A stretch of DNA of 64,000 nucleotides from Acidicapsa acidisoli. GTDB lineage: Bacteria; Acidobacteriota; Terriglobia; Terriglobales; Acidobacteriaceae. Each line of letters begins with the position of its first letter. Position 1 is the first letter of the stretch. The stretch spans positions 1,674,001-1,738,000 of the forward strand of contig NZ_JAGSYI010000001.1 of the NCBI RefSeq assembly GCF_025685625.1. The letters are read 5' to 3'. This document shows, piece after piece, positions 45,719-54,593 of this stretch. The notes beneath the pieces were generated by a model. That model saw nothing but the letters and a program-made list of their open reading frames with translations, ran no database searches and was not told where the DNA came from. The translations under genes and the position numbers were made by a program.

Positions 45719-46797
45719 TTAGACTTCTACATGCACTCCGAACTCTTTGAGCATTGCCGCGAGTTGATCGAAATCTGCTTTCGTCAAAGCATGGATGGTC
45801 CGCCTCAGGGATTGCTTGCCCAATGCGTCTGCAACCAGGTCTCTTGGCAGGTCCATGTTGATTTCCTGAATGACGGCGTCGTGTTTGAATCTCCACTTGC
45901 CTTTCTTCCGTCGTTCGGCTCGAAACGGACCGATGACCCTGGCAACTCCATGAATGTGAACGTCCTTCTTTTGAGCAGCGGTATAGCCACGGCAAAGCAG
46001 AACAATATCGCCGTTTTTTAGGCGCACGAATTTTTCGATCAAATCCACGGCAACGCTCACTCCCCTGCTCGAATCATCCTCGTATGTCTCTTCTAGGGCC
46101 GCGCGCAATTCAGTATTGGATACTTTTGATGGATCTACCGGTAGATCTTCCCATCCGATGGCGACAACATTTTCAGCCATGAACATCGGCCAATGCTGTT
46201 CCCCCGTTGAACCTGATGTTGTTTTCAAGGCCCAATAACCCACCTCATTTGTGGCCTCATTTGCGGGTCTTGGAACGCGACGATATTGAGATTGCGCGTC
46301 GTAAATCGACTTCGTCTGATCAAGATCGGGCCGTCGAGCCCTTTGGAACAGGCATCGAACCATCTTCTGATCTCCAGCGCACATGCGTCATCTGAGAGAT
46401 TGCTCGATTCCAGAACCATGCAGGCTTCCTGATTCGAAAACATCCGTTGGTGCGTCAGGTTGGCCGATCCGATAAGAGTCCAATACGAACCATCACGCCG
46501 TTTGAGTATTAGAATCTTGGCATGAAGTTTTCCGTGGACATCATCGGGTGCAATGGAACGCAACATGTCGAGCTTGAGTTTCTCAAGCTTGTATGGATTG
46601 TTGACTGTGAACTCTTCGGAGACAATCAGTTTTAATTTAGGTAGCTTCGCTAGCGCATCCATCATCCGGTCATCCGGATTGAAGAATGCCACGGCAACAG
46701 AAGCCTCACACGCTTTGCCCAGTTCTTTCATTACCAAGTCGCCGATATTATGATCTAAAAACTTCACCGATGGCTCCTCCATACCTTCTTGACGCAT
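45719..46797 (-). pseudogene. PLD-like nuclease plus PUA/EVE-like protein with a frameshift
   Basis: The 5' frame (46797 downwards) starts MRQEGMEEPSVKFLDHNIGD and contains the phospholipase D-type HGKLHAKILILKRRDGSYWT, then LIGSANLTHQ (HxK...GSxN). Near 46340-46350 the reading frame must shift by one base to reach LDQTKSIYDAQSQYRRVPRP and then the C-terminal domain VGYWALKTTSGSTGEQHWPM, NVVAIGWEDL, LKNGDIVLLCRGYTAAQKKD VHIHGVARV. That end resembles PUA/EVE-like modified-base readers of restriction systems. Both halves are otherwise clean. The combination suggests a nuclease guided by a nucleic-acid-binding domain. Confidence 0.65.
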
Positions 46798-46834
46798 TAA
46801 ACATGAAGATCCAATTCACTCAATCGTGTATTGC

Positions 46835-47962
46835 TCAGGTGATTCTGGCCAGAAGATAGGATGTACTCCGGCCCCCGGCTGCCTCTTTCGCCAGAACTCC
46901 CTTTCGGACCAGATCCTCAATATCGCGCAAGGCCGTGTCCTGCGAGCATTTGGCGAGCTTCGCCCATTTGGACGAGGTCAGCTTGCCCTCAAAGCCATTG
47001 AGCATCTGGTTGACGATTTTCCGTTGCCGCTCGTTGAAGGCCGTCGCCGCATGTTTCTCCCAGAAGCGCGCCTTCCTGAGAACCGCCTCCAATGTCGTTT
47101 CGGCGCGCGCAAAGGCCCGCCCGAGGCACTCAAGAAACCATTCAAGCCAATTCGTGATATCGAGGTTACCCTTCTGCGTCGCTTCGAGGATGCCGTAATA
47201 GGCTTTGCGCTCCTGCCGGATTTGGGCCGACATGCTGTAAAAGCGCTGCGGGCTGCGCTCGGACCGGGCAAGCACCATATCCGCAATCGCGCGGGCAATA
47301 CGCCCGTTGCCGTCGTCGAACGGATGGATAGTCACAAACCAGAGATGCGCGACCCCAGCCTTGAACACAAGGTCCGTCGAGCTGTCCCCCTCGAACCAAT
47401 CCAGGAAACGCTTCATTTCATGCCGAAGATCTTCGGCCGCAGGCGCTTCATAGTGGACCCGCTCTTTGCCGATCGCGCCCGAGACCACTTGCATTGGACC
47501 CTTCTTGTCGTCGCGCCAGGCCCTCACCTTGATCTTTGACATGCCGCTGCGCGCGGTCGGAAACAGGGATGCGTGCCAGTCAAACAGGCGCCGGGCGGTC
47601 AAGGGCTTCTCATAGTTCTGCGTTGCATCGAGCATCATCTCGACCACACCCTCGACATCGCGGTCGGCCGGCGTCAGCCCGCCAATATCGATCCCGAGGC
47701 GGCGCGCGATCGAAGACCGCACCTGGTCCCTGTCGAGCGCCTCGCCCTCGATCTCGCTGGATTTGATGACATCTTCAGTGAGTGTCTGTAGCACGGCTTC
47801 CGCGCGCAATGGAAAGCCGAGCGTTTCCATGCGGCCGATGAGACGGCCTTGCCGGTGACGCACATCGACGAGGCGCGCGGAGACGCGCGCATGGTCCCAG
47901 CTAAACCGGGGCCAGTTCTTCAGCTGGTGGATATAGATCTCTCGCTTTATTCGCCGCGTCAT
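46835..47962 (-). CDS. Fic-family AMPylase-like protein
   Basis: 375 residues. The catalytic motif HPFDDGNGRIARAIADMVLA is intact (near residue 217). An N-terminal SSEIEGE (near residue 68) is the inhibitory-helix motif [S/T]xxxE[G/N] of self-inhibited Fic proteins. A winged helix closes the protein (SKWAKLAKCSQDTALRDIED LVRKGVL). This is the DUF4172/Fic/winged-helix layout of soluble Fic proteins found widely on plasmids. It transfers AMP or another NMP to a target protein. It is intact although its neighbours are broken. Confidence 0.92.
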   Translation of the reverse strand: MTRRIKREIYIHQLKNWPRFSWDHARVSARLVDVRHRQGRLIGRMETLGFPLRAEAVLQTLTEDVIKSSEIEGEALDRDQVRSSIARRLGIDIGGLTPADRDVEGVVEMMLDATQNYEKPLTARRLFDWHASLFPTARSGMSKIKVRAWRDDKKGPMQVVSGAIGKERVHYEAPAAEDLRHEMKRFLDWFEGDSSTDLVFKAGVAHLWFVTIHPFDDGNGRIARAIADMVLARSERSPQRFYSMSAQIRQERKAYYGILEATQKGNLDITNWLEWFLECLGRAFARAETTLEAVLRKARFWEKHAATAFNERQRKIVNQMLNGFEGKLTSSKWAKLAKCSQDTALRDIEDLVRKGVLAKEAAGGRSTSYLLARIT

Positions 47963-48086
47963 GTGCGTCGAATTTACGCCCTATTCGCCGCAAAGGCAAG
48001 ATTAATCGCCGCATCTTATGCGGTGAATATTATCGCTAATCTCCGCATCCCTGCCTCAAGTCGCAGCCATTCCTCGAAATATCTCT

Positions 48087-48116
48087 TTTCCTACTGCCCC
48101 AATTACAGTGGGGCGA
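48087..48116 (+). repeat. Short intergenic hairpin motif, copy 2
   Basis: tttcctactgccccaattac followed by agtggggcgat. The gcccc/ggggc arms pair. It precedes the second leader copy by about 90 bases. Confidence 0.5.
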
Positions 48117-48204
48117 TGGCACTCTAGCTGCCGTCGCTTGCCGTCAATGACGGATTTTGGCTCCCCTCCTCCGCTGACGAGCTGCGCTCTGGAGCGGGGC
48201 AGCC

Positions 48205-48302
48205 ACCCAAAATCCTATGACCGCTGCGCTAAGGCCGGCGGCATCTTGTGCCCTCTTCGCCCCCGCTGTGGGGATCACTCAAACGAAAGAGGCACATCAT
48301 GA
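48205..48302 (+). repeat. Duplicated 95-base leader, copy 2
   Basis: Similar to 43666-43763 over its length, identical over the final 28 bases into the start codon. It leads into the DUF3768-type gene, as copy 1 leads into the DUF6878 gene. Confidence 0.75.
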
Positions 48303-48854
48303 ACGACGAAAATATCTCCTTCATCGACTATTGGGATCTGGTTGACGATGCGTTGCTGAAATTATTCGGCATCGACACCACAGATGCCGGAATTGAACCC
48401 GAACTAATTGCCGGGGCGCAGGAGGAATGTCAGACACCTGAGGAATTCGCCCGCTGGTTCGGCGAGAAGTACGGCCTCGATTACATCGAAGACTTGAAAA
48501 CAGTCTTTGGTATACCAAGCGCGCAAAGAACCACTGCGAAGATCTCCTTCCTGAATGACATGTGCCGTCGTGCAATGGGCGTCGCCAACCGCCTCGTCCA
48601 GACGAGCGGCATCAGCGCCCTGCCCCTCAAGGATCAATCAGCGATCCGCGAGAAAGTCGAGACCTTCGGATGCATTCACGACCGACGACGATCCGCATGG
48701 CGAACGTGACTTCGGAGCGTTCGAACACAATGGCGAGCGCATCTTCTGGAAGATCGATTATTACGATGCGACATTGACCTATGGCAGCGAAGACGCCGCC
48801 GATCCAACGAAGACCATCCGGGTCCTGAAGATCTTGCTTGCGTCGGAATACTGA
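48299..48854 (+). pseudogene. Small unknown domain fused to a frameshifted DUF3768 protein
   Basis: The first frame reads MNDENISFIDYWDLVDDALL and EPELIAGAQEECQTPEEFAR, then continues into KISFLNDMCRRAMG and LPLKDQSAIREKVETF. At about 48669 one extra G shifts the frame; the displaced frame continues FTTDDDPHGERDFGAFEHNG and ERIFWKIDYYDATLTYGSED to TIRVLKILLASEY. The second part is DUF3768, a plasmid-borne family of unknown role. The joining of the two domains in one frame may be a fusion or the loss of an intergenic stop. Confidence 0.65.
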
Positions 48855-48946
48855 CCGGTCAACCCGCCGATCTCACCCGCGCGGATTCGTGTTTCGTCGG
48901 GCGCTCGGTAATGAAGTCTCTTCATCGACATCGACGGCACACTCTA

Positions 48947-49783
48947 TCAGTTGAGTTCGCGTGCGATACGCCCGATAATCCCTTTCACGACGATTTCCAT
49001 CTGCGAATGCCTTTCGTAATTTGCTGGCGCAACGAAATTAACCCGGCCGTCTGAAATCAATCGGTGGATCTTTTCGAGGTCATTCTTTTCGCGCTGCTCA
49101 TCGTAAACTGCGATCGAATGCCCACCTTGATGGCTGACCATTTTCATTGCGGGGATGTCTGTGTCACCGTCGCCCACAAAGATCATGCGTTTGAACGGGA
49201 CCGGCCGCGACGTCTCGGACATAAATTTGTTTATGGCCGCGTTATCCCAATGATTCTCAACGCCCTTGTTGATCCGAAAAAGATACTGCGTTTTTGTCGT
49301 GTAGTTAAGTGCGACTCCGGGCCAAGCCGCTACATCTCCCTCGTAAATGTACTTCGAGGCGTAGATCCTATGAAACGCATTCTGAATTGAGCATCCTCGA
49401 ATCATTTCTTCTATACCCGAGGACACGATGTAGTGCTGCAACTGAAGGCCGTGTTCCGCCGCGAATTTGTTCATGCGTATGAACCAGGATTCTTCCTCCA
49501 GACCACTAAATAGCCTGGCACCCATTCCGTGTTTACGTAGCATCTGCTTGGTAACGACCTCACCCGCCATTTTCGCCTTTTCCAGCATTAGGTGCATGTA
49601 CACGAGAATTTCGTCTGCGTCCTCTTCGCGAGTGCGCCGTTTAACCTCATCCCAAAACGCTGTACGTGTCATGTTCATCTTGGGAATGAAGCTACATTCT
49701 TGAAGATTTCCACGGGCCAACGTGCCATCGAAATCGTACACAATCGCGGCTTTCGCGAGTTGATTTGTCACTGCATGTTCCAT
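48947..49783 (-). CDS. HAD-superfamily hydrolase
   Basis: 278 residues. Motif I is VYDFDGTLA (near residue 15), motif II is YIVSSG, and motifs III/IV are MIFVGDGDTDIPAMKMVSHQ near residue 215. A helical cap lies between motifs I and II. It is probably a phosphatase or phosphotransferase with unknown substrate; similar proteins are often carried on accessory elements. It is intact and on the opposite strand to its left neighbour. Confidence 0.85.
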   Translation of the reverse strand: MEHAVTNQLAKAAIVYDFDGTLARGNLQECSFIPKMNMTRTAFWDEVKRRTREEDADEILVYMHLMLEKAKMAGEVVTKQMLRKHGMGARLFSGLEEESWFIRMNKFAAEHGLQLQHYIVSSGIEEMIRGCSIQNAFHRIYASKYIYEGDVAAWPGVALNYTTKTQYLFRINKGVENHWDNAAINKFMSETSRPVPFKRMIFVGDGDTDIPAMKMVSHQGGHSIAVYDEQREKNDLEKIHRLISDGRVNFVAPANYERHSQMEIVVKGIIGRIARELN

Positions 49784-49918
49784 GGAGTTCTACGATACCG
49801 CAAATTGCCGGTGCTCAGTCACAGGGAGATCCAATCAACCCTTTTGGGGAGTTCGCGATCTATCATCGCTTCGTGCGGTAGTAATTTCACATGGACGACG
49901 ATCCTTGGCGCGCTATGA

Positions 49919-50233
49919 CTACTTCTCCAGCGCATCGAGCGCGAGGCGTAGCAACTCACCGAGCGGAACGTTGCGGTCATCGGCGGCTTTGTAGAACCGT
50001 TCCAGCGTTTCTTCTGTAGCCTTGATACCAAGATGACGGTTACGACCCGTTCGGTAACGGCGTTGCTTGCGCTTCGGCGGCGCCGCCGGTTTTGATGGCT
50101 GCCGGCCCGGAAAATTATTCTGGCGCGCGATGTCCTCGATTGCGGTTTCGTCCGCGCGTTTCTCCGGCTTCGGTTTTGTCGCAAAGGCCACGGGCTCTTT
50201 CAGAATGGCAAAGGGGCCTACGCGTCCGCTCAT
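49919..50233 (-). CDS. Small partition-associated protein (ParB-like, RHH type)
   Basis: 104 residues. An N-terminal basic, disordered half is followed by HLGIKATEETLERFYKAADD, then RNVPLGELLRLALDALEK, which looks like a ribbon-helix-helix domain. Directly after parA; its ATG would overlap the natural parA stop (ATGA at 50230-50233). It is likely the DNA-binding partner of the ParA ATPase in plasmid partition. Confidence 0.6.
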   Translation of the reverse strand: MSGRVGPFAILKEPVAFATKPKPEKRADETAIEDIARQNNFPGRQPSKPAAPPKRKQRRYRTGRNRHLGIKATEETLERFYKAADDRNVPLGELLRLALDALEK

Positions 50234-50945
50234 GCTGCACCTGCGACGTCTGAGGTTTCATCATCTTCTTTCCTACCGCACCCTGCCCCAGCTTGAGCCG
50301 CGCAACGACTTCTTCGACGAATTCCCAGACATTGATCTTGGCTTTGTCGAGATTGGCGACGTCGGCGGGGTTGAGACCGTCGAGCGTCTGCTGGAATGAG
50401 AAGATTGCCCGGAACGCGTCACGCTCGTTGAGTTCCGTGTTGAAGGCCGGGATGCCTGCCGAGATCAGACCGTTCTGGATATGCGATTGAGTCCGCGTTC
50501 TGGTCGAAGAACTCGTGCGTGTCAGAAGCACTGCGTAGGGTGTTTCATTCTTCGTCATTTTCTGGCTTTGCATGACGACGCGGATCGCCCTGCTCGCTTC
50601 GTTCGCGTCGAGTTGCGAGCCTTGCGTCGGGATGATGACGAGATCGGCCTGCGAGATTGCGTAGACCACGATCTTGGATGCCGTTCCTTCGAGATCGACA
50701 ATTACGAAGGGCGTCCTGGATGCGGCATCCTCGATACGTTCGATGATCGTGTCCTCATCTACATCGGAGACCACCGTCAAACCCGGAGGTGCGTTCCCGC
50801 CGTTCGCCCAGGTTTGGATGGGATGATTGAGGTCTGCATCGATGACGGTCACGTCTTGAAAGCGCGCGAGCGATGTCGCGAGCAGAAAGGCGGAGGTGGT
50901 TTTCCCGGCTCCTCCCTTCGGGGATACAAAAGCGATGGTCGGCAT
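50230..50945 (-). pseudogene. parA: ParA-family partition ATPase, 3' frameshift
   Basis: The deviant Walker A motif KGGAGKTT lies at residue 10, and VTVIDADLNHPIQTW and PFVIVDLEGTA follow, all standard for plasmid ParA/MipZ-like ATPases. The main frame is clean to ARLKLGQG and then runs on as AVGKKMMKPQTS through the next gene to 50115. One frame over, the sequence CGRKEDDETSDVAGAA ends in a TGA that overlaps the next gene's ATG. This suggests a one-base indel in the G-rich run at about 50275-50295. The ATPase core may still be functional with a changed tail. Confidence 0.75.
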
Positions 50946-50989
50946 TGGAGTCTCGCGACAAGAGGTGAAGGAGAACGGATCGAGGGAAT

Positions 50990-51187
50990 CAGAGCCCGGA
51001 TGATAACCAGTCAGCTGTCCGATGACAAGCAGACATCCTTGAGTGACCTGCCAGATGTTTCACTAGCATCTTCATGGTGTCTTATTGGCAACATGAGGAT
51101 GCCATACAGTCAACTGACCGGTATCAAACAGTCGCCAAGCAGGTGCCTGAAAGGAAACCATCGAGACACCAAACAGGTGCCAGTATT
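50990..51187 (+). repeat. Degenerate iteron array A, nine 22-bp units
   Basis: Read in steps of 22 bases from 50990, nine units keep C at position 4 (seven of nine), G at 10 (seven of nine), C at 15 (eight of nine) and G at 21 (seven of nine). Examples: tgccatacagtcaactgacc (51100) and tatcaaacagtcgccaagca (51122). Units are diverged, but the two-helical-turn phasing fits replication iterons. It lies between the parA start and the repA 3' end. Confidence 0.5.
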
Positions 51188-51363
51188 GCCGTTCCAATTC
51201 CAGCTCGTTGCCCGAGTACGATTTCAGAATCAACGCCAAGGCGGAAAAACTCGCGCAGGAAGAGGGCAGGGACCTCGAAGGCAGGGTCGCCGCAGAAATC
51301 TCCCAAAGACTCCTCCACGCGCTTCTAATGCAATCTCGCTCTTGGGGGCAGGGGACGGGATAT
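51188..51363. other. Short region downstream of repA
   Basis: On the plus strand a frame from 51208 reads MPEYDFRINAKAEKLAQEEG and RDLEGRVAAEISQRLLHALL before entering the antisense of repA. It may be a fragment of another plasmid gene, but I do not recognise it. Confidence 0.3.
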
Positions 51364-52469
51364 TTAGCCGTCATGGCTTGCCGCGCGCCGCTTAATGGGT
51401 GCCCTCTGATGACGCAGCTTACAGAAACCGACAAATGCGGCAGGCGGATCATGGAGTTTTTGTTTGCCACCTGTGACCCACCACTCCCGCCATTCACTTT
51501 CCAGTCCATGAATGTCGTAGCCAGGGGCAACCTCACGAGCCTTCTCATAAGCTTCTGCGGGCAGCGATGGCAGGAATTCATCATCTGACGAAGAAGAAAC
51601 TGGACGCTCGACCCATCTGCCGTCACGATTGAAGAAGATGACCATATCGGCCTCTTCATCAAAAACGAGCCGGTAGTCGGGCAGGTGGTCATGACTGGCG
51701 ATTTCCTTTACATGCTGACGAAAACGTTTCATCGAGCTTTGCGAGCCCGATTTTTTAGAAGAGTCTCCGTCGAAATATGCCAGGTCGGTTGCCGTCCGCA
51801 ATGCTTGCGGGCCAACTCGTAAAGCTTGCGTTCGAGAGGTTTGCCGAGGCGGAAATAGTCACGGTGTAGCGTCAGTACCTCGTGGCCTCTGATAGCGTTG
51901 AAAATCCAGTCGGAAAGCTTCAGTTCCACCCAGAGCAAACGGCCGTCGAGGCCATGTTTGCGGCGAACAGCAGCAGCGTCAATCAAACCGAAGCTTTCGC
52001 GCTGCTCCTCATCGCCCGTGCGGATATTGGTTGTAATACGCGTGCCTGCAAGGCGATCAATGGCTTCGACCAAGGCATCATAATCGCGACCCGAAGTGCC
52101 ACAATTTGTAAAGACGAGCAAATCGTAACTCGTGATCCTGACCCGCTGACTGACCTTCTCTTGCCGCTTCAGCTTCTCCATGATTTGGGAGATGCAATAG
52201 ATCAGGATGTCCTTATCGTAGATGGTGGCCAGACCTTTGACACTCGGCACGATTTCAAGCCAGTTGCCGTTGTGCTCGTATTTGCGAATCGCTGTATCTT
52301 TCTTCTTGGATAGGGAGAAGAAAGGGTGTTCCATTTGCGGGATGAGGTCCTTGAGCGCCGCATCGGCCACATCACAGATGAACAAATCGCCATTGCTGTG
52401 CTTGGCAGGCAGAAGACGTTCATGGGGATTCGTGGTTTCAGGTGCCGAACTTCGGGGGGTCATGTGCAC
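51364..52469 (-). pseudogene. repA: Plasmid replication initiator RepA, split by a -1 frameshift
   Basis: The first frame, from GTG 52469 or ATG 52463, reads TTNPHERLLPAKHSNGDLFI CDVADAALKDLIPQMEHPFF and LHRDYFRLGKPLERKLYELA, then RKHCGRQPTWHISTETLLKN, and stops soon after. The second frame takes over with SGSQSSMKRFRQHVKEIASH and continues to SEWREWWV. This is the RepA (RPA, winged-helix) initiator of alphaproteobacterial plasmids. The switch lies in ctaaaaaat (minus strand, near 51750), where A_AAA_AAT is a classical -1 slippery heptamer; loss of one A is the plainer explanation. Iterons of array B overlap its first codons. Confidence 0.82.
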
Positions 52470-52516
52470 AGATTCGTTGTATCAGGTGCCAGAGTTCGTG
52501 ATTTCAGGTACCGGGG
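52429..52516 (+). repeat. Iteron array B, four 22-bp units at the repA 5' end
   Basis: Units start at 52429, 52451, 52473 and 52495, each beginning ttcg. Examples: ttcgtggtttcaggtgccga, ttcgttgtatcaggtgccag and ttcgtgatttcaggtaccgg; the second unit is degenerate (13 of 18 core bases). The exact 22-bp spacing and the position across the initiator start make it a probable RepA binding site used for replication or autoregulation. Confidence 0.72.
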
Positions 52517-52981
52517 ATCAAGAATTCATAAAGACGGGCAGGGGGTTAAGCCGATTCGTCACGGGCGTAACACTACTTAACACAGACTCTAACTTTAATA
52601 ACACTGGGCGAGGCAATGATCGACGACCGACAGCCATTCCAGTGGAACGAGGACAGTAGGAAAGAAGGCGGGGCTGAGTGAAAAGATTCGGGTTACGTGT
52701 TTGAGTGTTGTGACTTGCAAATGGCTCTCGTAAGCTTGGAGCATGCTTACTGCCCTGCAACGAATCTTTTTGCTGTTCATGGTGGTCTTTGGCCTCACGC
52801 CATCAGCAGGGCCGCTATGTTCCTACATTCTTCCCGCCAGGAGGAACTTTGTTCGAGAGCTTCCGAATCGCTGGTTGTGATCGCACGTCAACCTTGGTGC
52901 GCGTACCCTGAATCGGCGACTTTTGGCTGTGATCGCGCGAGGGCTACAATGCGGGTCCGGAGGTGCATTGCCTGATACGGG
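52517..52981. other. Right edge of the plasmid-like block
   Basis: 465 bases with no supported gene between the iterons and glutamate decarboxylase. It probably contains the right junction of the foreign DNA and the gad promoter. No direct repeat matching the left side was found by eye. Confidence 0.4.
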
Positions 52982-53026
52982 GTGGTGAGACCTCACGTTG
53001 GAGATGTTCCCGGACAAGGGGTGGCC

Positions 53027-54421
53027 ATGCCGATCCACTCGAAAGAAGAGGTTGTATCAAAGCTCCGTGACCAGGTGTACGGAACTAACTTCCTGCCGCA
53101 TGCTCTGCCTAAATACAGGTTTCCCAAGCAGGAGACAGATCCGAAGGCTGCGTATCAACTGGTTCACGACGAACTGCTGCTGGACGGAAACTCGCGACAG
53201 AACCTTGCAACCTTTTGCCAGACCTGGGTTGAGCCGGAAGTCCGCAAGTTGATGGATGAGTGCATCGATAAGAATCTGATCGATAAGGATGAATATCCGC
53301 AGATGGCGGAGATCGAGTCGCGCTGCGTCCACATGCTCGCCGATCTCTGGAACTCGCCGGATGTCGCAAACACGCAGGGCTGCTCTACTACCGGGTCGAG
53401 TGAGGCGGCCATGTTGTGCGGGCTGGCGATGCGGTCGCGATGGGAACGCCGGCAGCGCGAAGCGGGCCTTTCGACGGCTAAGCCAAACCTTGTTTGTGGG
53501 CCGGTTCATGCTTGCTGGCCGCGATTTTCGCGCTACTTCAATGTGGAGCTTCGCCAGGTTCCATGCGAAGGCCGCAGGTTGTTGCTGTCGCCCGCGGAGG
53601 TGCTCAAGCGATGCGATGAAAACACGATCGGAGTGGTGCCGACACTGGGAGTCACCTATACGCTGCAATACGAGCCGGTGCAGGATATCGCGATGGCTCT
53701 CGATGATCTGGAGGAGGAACGAGGGCTGAATATACCGATCCACGTGGACGCGGCCAGCGGTGGTTTTATCGCGCCGTTTATTCATGCTTCGCTGGCGTGG
53801 GATTTTCGGCTTCCGCGCGTGAGATCGATCAATGCTTCCGGGCACAAGTTTGGCCTGGCGCCGCTGGGGTGCGGTTGGGCGATCTGGCGGTCGGCTCTCG
53901 ATCTGCCGGAGGAACTGGTCTTCCGCGTGAAATACCTTGGCGGCAATATGCGAACGTTTGCGCTTAATTTCTCGCGGCCTGGCGGGCAGATCGTCGCACA
54001 GTACTATAACTTTGTCCGCCTCGGCCGGGACGGGTATGCGAGGATCACGCAGGACTGCGCCGACGTAGGACAGTGGTTTGCCGATCAACTCAAGAAGCTG
54101 GGCCTGTTCGAACTGATTTATGACGGCCGCGATGGAGTGCCGGGTTGCACCTGGACGATTCCTCGCGGGCACGATCCGGGCTTCACGCTCTACGATCTGG
54201 CGGATCGTATGCGGGTGCGCGGTTGGCAGGTGCCTGCCTATCCGATGCCGCAGAACCGAGGCGATCTTATCGTTCAGCGAGTGCTGATGCGGCTTGGCGT
54301 TAGCCGCGATCTCGCTGGGCTTTTGTTCGGAGATCTGCAAGAGGCGATCAAACATCTGAAGAAGAATCCGTCATCGAAAGCTCTCACTCGTCAGAGTGCG
54401 GGGGGCTATCACCATGGCTGA
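53027..54421 (+). CDS. gadB: Glutamate decarboxylase
   Basis: 464 residues from [20 protein letters not shown]; a longer start (GTG 52982) is possible, but the purine-rich AAGGGG lies before the ATG. The PLP lysine sits in [20 protein letters not shown], and [31 protein letters not shown] and [17 protein letters not shown] are all GadA/GadB signatures. It converts glutamate to GABA while consuming a proton, giving acid resistance. The tail ends GGYHHG, with His residues near the position used in the E. coli enzyme for pH control. No GABA antiporter lies next to it. Confidence 0.95.
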   Translation: MPIHSKEEVVSKLRDQVYGTNFLPHALPKYRFPKQETDPKAAYQLVHDELLLDGNSRQNLATFCQTWVEPEVRKLMDECIDKNLIDKDEYPQMAEIESRCVHMLADLWNSPDVANTQGCSTTGSSEAAMLCGLAMRSRWERRQREAGLSTAKPNLVCGPVHACWPRFSRYFNVELRQVPCEGRRLLLSPAEVLKRCDENTIGVVPTLGVTYTLQYEPVQDIAMALDDLEEERGLNIPIHVDAASGGFIAPFIHASLAWDFRLPRVRSINASGHKFGLAPLGCGWAIWRSALDLPEELVFRVKYLGGNMRTFALNFSRPGGQIVAQYYNFVRLGRDGYARITQDCADVGQWFADQLKKLGLFELIYDGRDGVPGCTWTIPRGHDPGFTLYDLADRMRVRGWQVPAYPMPQNRGDLIVQRVLMRLGVSRDLAGLLFGDLQEAIKHLKKNPSSKALTRQSAGGYHHG

Positions 54422-54466
54422 ATTTCCGGTCATGTCTCGATTCATATTGCGCTGCTCTGTCCCACA

Positions 54467-54497
54467 TTTTAGGGACTCATTCTGAGTGACCCTAAAA
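54467..54497 (+). terminator. Hairpin after gadB
   Basis: ttttagggactca (54467-54479) pairs with tgagtgaccctaaaa (54483-54497), with a 3-base loop and a two-base bulge. It is placed 46 bases after the gadB stop. Probable terminator that separates gadB from the next cluster. Confidence 0.6.
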
Positions 54498-54532
54498 AGA
54501 CTCGCCATAAGATGTGACTTTTCTGCGCCATT

Positions 54533-54551
54533 GCGAGAGATCTAGTCTCGC
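54533..54551 (+). repeat. Short inverted repeat in the leader of the acidic-protein cluster
   Basis: gcgaga (54533-54538) and tctcgc (54546-54551) pair across gatctag. It lies about 45 bases before the first start and could be an operator or mRNA hairpin. Weak evidence. Confidence 0.3.
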
Positions 54552-54593
54552 AGGAGTCAGCACCGGAACACCGACCGGAAGGAGGCCACAACA

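Noticed and set aside
48900-48950. A plus-strand FIDIDGTLYQL stretch looking like a HAD motif at the end of the HAD hydrolase gene
   Set aside because: No continuing frame supports it and it overlaps the opposite-strand gene; too short to call.
53057-54355. Minus-strand frame of 432 codons antisense to glutamate decarboxylase
   Set aside because: Rich in Arg/His/Pro with no domain; the sense strand encodes a clear GadB.
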